Of a DNA stretch of 64,000 nucleotides, positions 56,160-64,000 are shown in pieces; position 1 is the stretch's first letter, and every line of letters starts with the position of its first letter. The DNA is from Haematococcus lacustris (Eukaryota; Chlorophyta; Chlorophyceae; Chlamydomonadales; Haematococcaceae). The stretch covers positions 10,054,806 to 10,118,805 of the forward strand of contig JASKMD010000006.1 in NCBI GenBank assembly GCA_030144725.1, given 5' to 3'. Below the pieces are notes generated by a model. That model made no database searches. It was not told the DNA's origin and worked only from the letters and a program-made list of their open reading frames with translations. The position numbers and the translations under genes were made by a program.

Positions 56160-56798
56160 ACAGGCCCCCCGGTTGCTCCCAAGGTGGTCCACGCGCCCAG
56201 GAAGCGCGGGCCTCGCCCCACCACGTCTGCCGATGTGATGGAAGCCCTCGAACCCCGCGGTGCTGGAAGAGTTCCGGCAGCGTGCTGCTGAGGAGGATGC
56301 GGAGCGCCAGGCACAGCCCCAGGACCCTGAAGCAGACCCCATCCGCTTCAACTTCCACAGGTGCTCCCGCCACACAGCTGATGCCTAGCTGCAGTGAGCA
56401 GCTGCCGACCTGCCCTGACCCTGTCTATCTGCCAAGGGCCAGCAGTGCTCAGCAGCCAGGCCCCCTGGAGATGCCAGCGGCAGCTGTGTGGTGGCAGCAG
56501 GAGCAGCAATGGAAGGAGCGCAGGCAGCAAGGGCAGCGGTAGCGGTGGCAATGTCAGGTTCAGGGTTAGCAGTGGTGCCCATCAGGGTCCACCAGACTCA
56601 CCTCACCTGGTGGATGACCCGCCCTGGGCTGCCGGTGGCCTGCCTGCCTGATGTGCTGCGCCGCCAGGGTGCTGATGAACGCCGCCAGCCGTGGTCTGAC
56701 AGAGCAGGCGGAGGAGACCATCGCCCAGATGAGCCGCACAGGCCTGCCGCCGGGCCGCGAGCCTACAACTCCCTGGCCTTTGCCTATGTGCGCGCCAA
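56160..56798 (+). pseudogene. PPR-like gene fragment, two apparent frameshifts, cut by gap
   Basis: A first segment reads PVAPKVVHAPRKRGPRP and then SADVMEALE, and continues in another frame as VLEEFRQRAAEEDAERQA to RFNFH (exon end 56360, AG|GTGCTC). A second exon from 56668 reads VLMNAASRGLTEQAEETIAQMSRTG, and its continuation AYNSLAFAYVRAK is again in another frame, close to the N gap. The helix-pair pattern with RAYNSL is that of pentatricopeptide repeats, proteins that act on organelle RNA. The shifts near 56255 and 56755 could be mutations or, more likely this close to a gap, one-base sequence errors. The gene continues into the gap. Confidence 0.5.
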
Positions 56799-57298
56799 NN
56801 NNNNNNNNNNNNNNNNNNNNNNNNNNNNNNNNNNNNNNNNNNNNNNNNNNNNNNNNNNNNNNNNNNNNNNNNNNNNNNNNNNNNNNNNNNNNNNNNNNNN
56901 NNNNNNNNNNNNNNNNNNNNNNNNNNNNNNNNNNNNNNNNNNNNNNNNNNNNNNNNNNNNNNNNNNNNNNNNNNNNNNNNNNNNNNNNNNNNNNNNNNNN
57001 NNNNNNNNNNNNNNNNNNNNNNNNNNNNNNNNNNNNNNNNNNNNNNNNNNNNNNNNNNNNNNNNNNNNNNNNNNNNNNNNNNNNNNNNNNNNNNNNNNNN
57101 NNNNNNNNNNNNNNNNNNNNNNNNNNNNNNNNNNNNNNNNNNNNNNNNNNNNNNNNNNNNNNNNNNNNNNNNNNNNNNNNNNNNNNNNNNNNNNNNNNNN
57201 NNNNNNNNNNNNNNNNNNNNNNNNNNNNNNNNNNNNNNNNNNNNNNNNNNNNNNNNNNNNNNNNNNNNNNNNNNNNNNNNNNNNNNNNNNNNNNNNNN
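56799..57298. other. Assembly gap, exactly 500 N
   Basis: Five hundred consecutive N, a conventional gap size, so the true length is unknown. It separates the PPR-like fragment from a minisatellite. Confidence 0.99.
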
Positions 57299-57329
57299 TT
57301 ACACTGTACAGGTTCCTAGCGTCATCATG

Positions 57330-58083
57330 GTCGTAGGACCCTGTACAGGGTCCTGGCACCTCACCACAGGGTCCTGGCACCTCACCACAGGGTCCTGGCC
57401 CACAGGGTCCTGGCACCTCACCACAGGGTCCTGGCACCACAGGGTCCTGGCACCTCACCACAGGGTCCTGGCCCACAGGGTCCTGGCACCACAGGGTCCT
57501 GGCACCTCACCACAGGGTCCTGGCACCTCACCACAGGGTCCTGGCCCACAGGGTCCTGGCACCACACCACAGGGTCCTGGCACCACAGGGTCCTGGCACC
57601 ACACCACAGGGTCCTGGCACCTCACCACAGGGTCCTGGCCCACAGGGTCCTGGCACCACACCACAGGGTTCGGGCCCACAGGGTCTTGGCACCACACCAC
57701 AGGGTCCTGGCACCTCACCACAGGGTCCTGGCACCACACCACAGGGTCCTGGCCCACAGGGTCCTGCTGCACACCCACAGGGTCCTGGCACCACACCACA
57801 GGGTCCTGGCCCACAGGGTCCTGCTGCACACCCACAGGGTCCTGGCACCTCACCACAGGGTCCTGGCCCACAGGGTCCTGGCACCTCACCACAGGGTCCT
57901 GGCACCACAGGGTCCTCGCACCTCACCACAGGGTCCTGACACCTCACCACAGGGTCCTGGCACCTCACCACAGGGTCCTGGCCCACAGGGTCCTGGCACC
58001 ACACCACAGGGTCCTGGCACCTCACCACAGGGTCCTGGCACCTCACCACAGGGTCCTGGCACCTCACCACAGGGTCCTGCTTC
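57330..58083 (+). repeat. Minisatellite of CACAGGGTCCTGGC units
   Basis: A core CCACAGGGTCCTGGCAC is repeated dozens of times with three linker types (ACCTCACC, ACCACACC, or none) in mixed order, plus a TGCTGCACACC variant. Several frames are open and encode Gly/Ser/Trp/His repeats, but there is no start or splice context, so it is treated as non-coding. Confidence 0.9.
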
Positions 58084-58830
58084 ACTGACCCTCCACATAT
58101 ATTGAAGTCACCATTATTGTTATTGTTTCATTCAAATATGCGTGCTACAACTGCAACCAAAACTGTAACACGGTATGCCCGGTATGGGTATAAGGTAACA
58201 AAATAATCCGGCTGCATGGAGGCTTGCGTCAAGTTCACGCAAAGGAAGTGCGAAGGAAGCAAAGGAATCACGCAGGAATGCAGACTGCCCCGCCAAGCCG
58301 GCGTTAGCAGCCAGGGGCGGCCAGGAGCAGCCCAGGACAGGACATCGTCGCCAAAAGGGTAGCTACGAGCCAGCAGCATCTCTCACCACCTGCGCCTGCG
58401 CTGATGTGATGTGCATGATGCGCTAGCCACGAACACTAGCCACTAGCCATCGCCACCCAGCAACCGCACAACATGAAGCGATTAGCCACAAAAGGTAGCG
58501 GACAACAACACAGGCGGACACAACGCAGCCATCAACAGCCAGGAGCGGAGAAGGATTAGAGGTTGCAGCCAGGAGCAGCCAGCAGAAACGGGCATATCGT
58601 AGCCGAGCCAGCCAGCCATGCGCCCAGGTTGAGCGAAGGGGCCAAGAAATGTGCGACGTAAATGTGCCACGGAAATGTGCGACGTGAGGGAAAGGTCATA
58701 GCGAAGATCATCGACAAATGCAAAGAAATTGCTTCTCATGTGGCTCGGGTTGCTTGCAGGTGGAGTGCCAAGAACTCAAGATAAAAACAACATGCACAGC
58801 TAAGAGGTGTACTTAGTGCTTCCTCACCCT
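58084..58830. other. Non-coding interval, nothing recognised
   Basis: Moderate GC, many TAGCCA/AGCCAG words near 58300-58620, and no supported exon. Confidence 0.45.
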
Positions 58831-58840
58831 CACCATTACC

Positions 58841-59940
58841 ATGACAATGAAGACCCTACTGCTATGCCAAGTGAGTGCCTTCGTCATGCAACACATGACT
58901 ACCAGCTTGCCACGATGTTATGCCAGCCTCAACGTAAGCACGTCCCTTGCTTGCTGCAGGTCTGATGCCTACACTCCTGCCCTTGCCTACCCTGTGCCAC
59001 CACCACCACCACCACCTTGCCGTCTGGAACCACCCCCTCCACCTCCCCCTCTCCCGCCCTCTCTCACTCCCACTCCCACTCCCCCATCAACAATGGTACG
59101 TTCACCGCTGCCACCCCTATCTCTTGCCCAACGCCGCGAACCACTCAGGTGAGACCGAGCTTAGTATGCTCTAGTCTCCCTCACAAACATAATGAGCGGC
59201 GATCATGAGCAGCACCCTCCCATTTCCCCCCATCACACACTCCACTCTACAAATGGTGAGTGGCTTGCTGTTGCAAATGTGTGGCTCCATGTACCCAGTC
59301 TGACTGCTAGCATGCCCTTGGTAACTGCAGGTTCTTCTGGTCACACCCATCCCCCTTTTCCACTACCAATACCACCACCACCACCACCTCCCTTCCCCCT
59401 CTCTCTCCCTCTCCCCTCCCATACTCCCATACTCCCATACTCCCATACTCCCAAGCCTCCCATACTCCCAAGCCCCCACCTCACCCCACCTTCCCTTCCC
59501 TACACCTTATACTCCTCATCGCAATCCCACCCCACTGGCGCAGATGGTGCCTGGTGATATGGTAAGGCCACGGTGTAGCTAACACAGTGCCCAGCCTGGT
59601 CACCCTACCGCACGTGCACGCCCCTTGGTTGCAGGTCTGATGGGCACCTCCCCTCCACTTTCCCTACACAACCAACCCCTCCCTATTCATCCCCCCCTGC
59701 CCCCGCTCACTCCCCCGCCCCCACCCAGGCCCATGCCCCCAACCCAGGCCCCCACCCAACCCAACCCATGCCCCCAACCTACCCCCGCCCCACCTCCCCC
59801 CCTCCCGCCTCCCTGCCTCCCCGCCTCCCGCCTCCCTGCCTCCCGCCTCCCGCTTTCCACATCTACCCCGCCTCCCCGCCTTCACTCCTCCACTCCCACC
59901 CCCTTCCCAACAGCAGTCAGCAAGCCGCCAGAAGGTAGGT
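58841..59940 (+). CDS. Possible proline-rich (cell-wall type) gene, uncertain
   Basis: An ATG at 58841 opens a short frame with GT sites at 58871 and 58936. Acceptors near 58960, 59330 and 59635 (each followed by GTCTGATG or GTTCTTCTGG) precede Pro/Ser/His-rich segments such as [16 protein letters not shown]. The pattern could be a hydroxyproline-rich wall protein with repeated exons. Phases could not be reconciled and CT-rich non-coding DNA would look similar. Confidence 0.2.
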
Positions 59941-60055
59941 AGGTGCTACAGTGCCCCTACTATATCTGCTGCTGTCGCTGCTCCTGCTGCTGCTGCCCCC
60001 CTGCTACTGCTGTCCCCTTGCTGCCGCTGCTGCTGCCCCCCTGCTGCGGCTGCTC

Positions 60056-60510
60056 CTCCCCTCCCCTCCCCTCCCCTCCCCTCCCCTCCCCTCCCCTCCC
60101 CTCCCCTCCCCTCCCCTCCCCTCCCCTCCCCTCCCCTCCCCTCCCCTCCCCTCCCCTCCCCTCCCCTCCCCTCCCCTCCCCTCCCCTCCCCTCCCCTCCC
60201 CTCCCCTCCCCTCCCCTCCCCTCCCCTCCCCTCCCCTCCCCTCCCCTCCCCTCCCCTCCCCTCCCCTCCCCTCCCCTCCCCTCCCCTCCCCTCCCCTCCC
60301 CTCCCCTCCCCTCCCCTCCCCTCCCCTCCCCTCCCCTCCCCTCCCCTCCCCTCCCCTCCCCTCCCCTCCCCTCCCCTCCCCTCCCCTCCCCTCCCCTCCC
60401 CTCCCCTCCCCTCCCCTCCCCTCCCCTCCCCTCCCCTCCCCTCCCCTCCCCTCCCCTCCCCTCCCCTCCCCTCCCCTCCCCTCCCCTCCCCTCCCCTCCC
60501 CTCCCCTCCC
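60056..60510 (+). repeat. (CTCCC)n array, 91 units
   Basis: A perfect pentanucleotide polypyrimidine tract of 455 bp with no interruption. The complementary strand is GGGAG repeats. Confidence 0.95.
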
Positions 60511-60600
60511 CTGGGCTGGGCTGGGCTGGGCTGGGCTGGGCTGGGCTGGGCTGGGCTGGGCTGGGCTGGGCTGGGCTGGGCTGGGCTGGGCTGGGCTGGG
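60511..60600 (+). repeat. (CTGGG)n array, 18 units
   Basis: Directly abuts the CTCCC array with the same 5-bp period. The G-rich strand switches from minus to plus exactly at 60510/60511. Confidence 0.95.
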
Positions 60601-61420
60601 ACGGTGGGGCTGGGAGGAGTTATGAGGTTGAGAGGTGGTGGTGGTAGGCACATGGTGCACGGCAGGGGTGGGCATGGCCATATGATGGCTGCACATACAG
60701 AAGCATGGCTGCACATACAAGAAGCATGGCAAGGTGCTCGTCATCAGAGTGACAGCTGGTATGCCTGAAGATGCTGCTGCAGGGCCAGCAACTACTGTAG
60801 CAACAGGAACAGTGACGTATACAGCTGCAGGACCAGCAGGGGTGAAGTATTGCTCAAGCTTGTATGTTCCCGTGCGTGTGGGGAGTGGCGCTGTTACATC
60901 GGTTTGGCATGCCATGTGGATCGTTTTTACTGCGGCGACTGCCCCTAACTGTTTGCAGGGGCTACTGGGCCACGTCGGTCGCGGCGGTCGATCGCGGCGA
61001 GGCCCGCATGAGCAATGACACACGCATCACCCCGTAGCTGGCAGAGTGATCTATCCGGGGATGTGCGTAGCATAATTAGAGACCACGTGGCTGGGAAGCG
61101 GCGTCGTTTTGATTACCAGGGGTAGGTTTTCTGTTAGTTGGGGACACCTGACCTTGCAGCACCGCGTCAGCACCCAGCCTCCCCTATGCCAATGCCAGCT
61201 ACGCCAAAGAAGTCCACCACCTGCTGTGCGTCGGAAAGTTTCCCTAAAACGCGACTTATCAGAGCCTCTTACTGGGCAGTGACTGATAGGTTCGGGGTAC
61301 CTCTGATATGCGAGCAAAAGGAATGAGGATGAAGGAATGAATTCATAGGTAGTTTAGAGGGGTCTAATTCATTGCCAAAGTCGAGCCTATATAGCTATGT
61401 ATCTGTGGGAATTCACAGCT
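60601..61420. other. Spacer before the terminal open frame
   Basis: No gene supported. It is followed at 61340-61540 by imperfect short repeats around GATTCATAGG and GTGAATCTGTGG and by a lower GC level than the rest of the window, consistent with entering a different sequence compartment. Confidence 0.4.
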
Positions 61421-61602
61421 GATTCATAGGGCTCTTAATCTGTGGCGATTTAGCTGTGACTCAGTGGCAAATTAGAGGTGACCCAGCTGTGAATCTGTGG
61501 AATGTTGTTACTGGTTACAGGTTACTTGCACAAGTCACATTTTACTCTTCACCACCACACTTTTTCGGTTGGCAACAACCGGAGGAGTTTTTTGCAACAC
61601 AC

Positions 61603-64000
61603 ATGACGCTGCTCACCAAACGCTGTACACGACTACACGATGCGCCAAAAATGAACCCCGATGATAGGTGGAGCGACGCGGCGTCTCTCGAGACGGCCGG
61701 GATGCTGGACGCAGTTAGCCACTGCATCAGCACTATGCCGGGTAAGCCCAGATGGGCAGCGGCGGTCAAAGCAATTGTTATCCTGATGATGTTACAGCTG
61801 ACATATTGCTGCAACCCGCACGGTCACAATAGCTCTGCGCACACACCCACCCGCATAGCTCGCTGCTCCAAAAGCCTTTCACAGGGAACAGATTTCTGGA
61901 CTGGACGTGACAGCCGCCAGATGTGGCAGCCAGAAAACCAGCGCTTACAGCCCTGCCCTGCTGCACAGCACTCCGCTCCACAAAAAACCATACAACGACC
62001 AGAGACCAGGCCTACTCTGTCACTGCCGTGCATTACCACACTGTGCCCTGAGCCGTGTGCCTACATAATGCACCACAAAGCATCGCCGAAGGGAAACACC
62101 CTGAGGACCACCCTGACGGGAAACACCCTGACGGATTGCTACGTACTGCCAAAGGGAAACACCCCACGGCCCACCCCGAAGGGAAACACCCGGACGGATT
62201 GCTGCGTAAGACCAAAGGGCAACACCCTGCGGCTCACCCTGAAGGAAAACAACCTCACGGATTGCTATGAATTGCCCGAGTATTGCCTCTTACGGTCCAA
62301 CATGTACACAAGCTACCTGCTCAGACAAAGGAAGCACAACATGACTGAGCCAGAACATAGTACAGAAGATACCACAGCCCAACCCTGCCAACAACATCAG
62401 GCTGGGAATCATGTCACTTGCGCAGGGGGCAAAACAACTGTACGAGTCAGGACTGGCAACACCTTGGCCTTCGGCCCTGACATCGCCACTGGGAGGGCCC
62501 TTGTGGGAACCCCCTACAGTGCAGCCACAGCCGCTGGTCACATGGCGAACTTGAGAAGGATTGACCCGAAGCTCGAAAGCCTGGGGGTGGGGGCCCTCAC
62601 AGGCTACACCTCGGGAGAGCTCACCCAGGTGCTGATGACTGGGCACATCACCGACACTAAGAGGCTCAGCCACTCCACCACAATGCCGTCCATGCTGGGA
62701 TGCCCCAAAGACCCCAGGGCCAAGGCCCAGCAGGTCAGCCAATGGCTGGCAAGGGCGGGACTAGGGCCGGACATAGAGGTCACCCTAGGCCGGTCAAAAA
62801 GCTTCAAACTAGGCCCGCAAAATGCCAGCTATGAGTGCGTCATGACCCCCTACCACTTCCACCTCCCCGCCACCATGGTGCCGCAACTCTTAGCCGCCCA
62901 CCACTCCCAACCCCTAATCCTGGATATTGTAGAGCAGCACGAGGTGGAGCCAGGCAGACTGAGGATAGTGCTGATGGAGACCCCACCGTCAGGGCCTTAC
63001 GTGACCACCCGTGCCCTCATCCAGCTCCACCTGCAGGAAGGGGCCAGCCCCCTAGGCCTGGCTAACATGACCCAGGGCTCCACTGGACACAGGTCCCTGG
63101 AGGTGCAGCAAACCTTGCATGCGGGGGCAGCAGCCATCACCCTGGCAAGCATGGGCCAGCACCCCACCAGCGCAGAACACTGGGCAGCCTACACAGAGAT
63201 AGCTAGGCAGCTACCCCTCATGCACCTGCTACGCAGCCTGAGCCCGGTGCGGGTCACCCAGAACACCGACTCCGACCTATACACCGTCTACAGCCAGGAC
63301 TCCAGCCTGCAGGACATCCTTACCAGCCAAGGCAGCATGCAGGTTGTGATAGAGGGGGTGCTAGCGTTTACGGTGAGCGAAGCCAACCCACCCCGCGCCC
63401 CAGGCCTGGGGATTCCCATCCGTAAGCAGTCAGGAACCAGCTTCAGCAGGGCAGACCTGCTCTCCCTCGTCCACAGCCTACAGAAGACGCACCTACACGC
63501 CCAGCACCCCCTCCATCTGCTCACAAGGGCGCAGAACAAAGTGTGTGCCGAGTGGACCTCCACCCTTCTCCGGGCAACCCGGCCCATCACCCTCTCCAGC
63601 ACCAGGGGGGCAACCATCACCCCCCTGGCAGGGGAGGGGGCACCGCGACTGGAGTTGGTCCTACCTGACCCGCTCACCATGAAGGTGAGAGACACTCAAC
63701 ACCCAGACAGCCAAAGCAACAAACATCGCCTCAGGACTCATAGGACCACAAAGGTACGCACCCTATACCTGCCACACAAAGCCACCTCAGGGCACGTTGC
63801 CTGTACTGGTACAGGTACACACACACACAACCAAACACATACAACACACTCAGGAGATTACACCAACCACCATACCATCAACGCCGGTGCTGACCCCACT
63901 ACGCAGCTCAAGACCATCACCACAGAACCTGGCTCAGAGACTGGGGCCATGCTGGCCTTCTGCACGGAGGAGGGCACCCCCCTGACAGCAGACAACCTCG
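61603..64000 (+). CDS. Long intronless open frame of unknown function, runs off the window
   Basis: This frame has no stop from 61423 to the window edge (about 859 codons). The first ATG is at 61603, giving at least 799 residues; other in-frame ATGs include 62341. It has no CTG/CAG runs and no GT...CTGCAG introns, and uses codons such as CTA, ACA, AGG and CAC that its neighbours avoid. A hydrophobic segment (AIVILMMLQL) lies near residue 54, then three 21-residue repeats at 62217 and before, then a Thr/His/Gln/Leu-rich region (GPDIATGRALVGTPY, LGIPIRKQSGTSF). No known domain was recognised. A retroelement ORF1/gag-like or other foreign protein is the leading guess. Confidence 0.5.
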   Translation, partial: MTLLTKRCTRLHDAPKMNPDDRWSDAASLETAGMLDAVSHCISTMPGKPRWAAAVKAIVILMMLQLTYCCNPHGHNSSAHTPTRIARCSKSLSQGTDFWTGRDSRQMWQPENQRLQPCPAAQHSAPQKTIQRPETRPTLSLPCITTLCPEPCAYIMHHKASPKGNTLRTTLTGNTLTDCYVLPKGNTPRPTPKGNTRTDCCVRPKGNTLRLTLKENNLTDCYELPEYCLLRSNMYTSYLLRQRKHNMTEPEHSTEDTTAQPCQQHQAGNHVTCAGGKTTVRVRTGNTLAFGPDIATGRALVGTPYSAATAAGHMANLRRIDPKLESLGVGALTGYTSGELTQVLMTGHITDTKRLSHSTTMPSMLGCPKDPRAKAQQVSQWLARAGLGPDIEVTLGRSKSFKLGPQNASYECVMTPYHFHLPATMVPQLLAAHHSQPLILDIVEQHEVEPGRLRIVLMETPPSGPYVTTRALIQLHLQEGASPLGLANMTQGSTGHRSLEVQQTLHAGAAAITLASMGQHPTSAEHWAAYTEIARQLPLMHLLRSLSPVRVTQNTDSDLYTVYSQDSSLQDILTSQGSMQVVIEGVLAFTVSEANPPRAPGLGIPIRKQSGTSFSRADLLSLVHSLQKTHLHAQHPLHLLTRAQNKVCAEWTSTLLRATRPITLSSTRGATITPLAGEGAPRLELVLPDPLTMKVRDTQHPDSQSNKHRLRTHRTTKVRTLYLPHKATSGHVACTGTGTHTHNQTHTTHSGDYTNHHTINAGADPTTQLKTITTEPGSETGAMLAFCTEEGTPLTADNL
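62091..62279 (+). repeat. 63-bp in-frame tandem repeat, 3 copies
   Basis: Units start at 62091, 62154 and 62217 (GGGAAACACCC...ACGGATTGCT). Each encodes 21 residues with the pattern GNT...L/P...GNT.TDCY. The 63-bp period keeps the long frame open despite clear divergence between copies, which supports translation. Confidence 0.8.

Noticed and set aside
57330..58083. Regular repeats resembling a CRISPR array or a repeat protein
   Set aside because: Linkers between cores are short, of a few recurring types and not unique spacers. No cas genes, and the context is a eukaryotic nuclear genome. Best read as a minisatellite.
59946..61023. Minus-strand Gly-Glu-Gly-Arg repeat frames and plus-strand Leu-Pro-Ser repeat frames
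   Set aside because: A pure 5-bp repeat is open in any frame that lacks a stop word. No start, splice or motif context.

Overview
The window is nuclear DNA from a green alga, most likely Chlamydomonadales (a Haematococcus- or Chlamydomonas-like chlorophyte). The evidence is very high GC, genes split into many exons by introns ending in CTGCAG-type acceptors, long low-complexity insertions inside proteins, and cyclase and flagella-type proteins typical of this group. No bacterial operon structure, rRNA, tRNA or CRISPR array was seen. Exons were assigned by hand from reading frame, GT/GC-AG signals, phase continuity and family motifs. They are predictions without transcript support.

Layout. 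(1) 1182-12471 (+): a PAS-containing class III guanylate cyclase, with a 15-exon model of 2,615 residues that closes in frame. (2) 12.5-19.1 kb: a repeat-rich interval with two diverged copies of a dispersed repeat, telomere-like TTAGGG pieces and a degraded minus-strand TnpB/Fanzor-like RuvC nuclease gene. (3) 19186-37256 (+): a receptor-like tandem cyclase made of a signal-like N terminus, a solute-binding-like ectodomain, one membrane helix and two class III cyclase halves that look complementary, each half carrying a huge insertion. (4) 38582-41655 (-): a 542-residue coiled-coil protein with seven exons, all introns phase 0. (5) About 42131-54694 (+): a large multi-exon protein, possibly flagella-associated, transcribed divergently from gene 4. 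(6) 56.16-56.80 kb: a PPR-like gene fragment with two apparent frameshifts, cut off by a 500-N gap. (7) 57.3-61.4 kb: minisatellite, a possible proline-rich gene, and a CTCCC array that switches abruptly to CTGGG. (8) 61603 to the window end (+): an intronless open frame of at least 799 codons with composition unlike its neighbours, probably mobile-element or otherwise foreign.

Functionally the first half is dominated by two adjacent, same-strand cyclic-nucleotide signalling genes: a PAS-regulated enzyme with guanylate-type specificity residues, and a membrane receptor-type cyclase that may form a single composite active site. The second half holds a head-to-head pair, a coiled-coil protein and a candidate axonemal protein, which could share a promoter. 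Introns throughout carry tandem arrays (CCTG/CCCG, TGCCC, a 14-bp CTGAC unit, a 16-bp CTGCAG unit), many of which resemble splicing signals.
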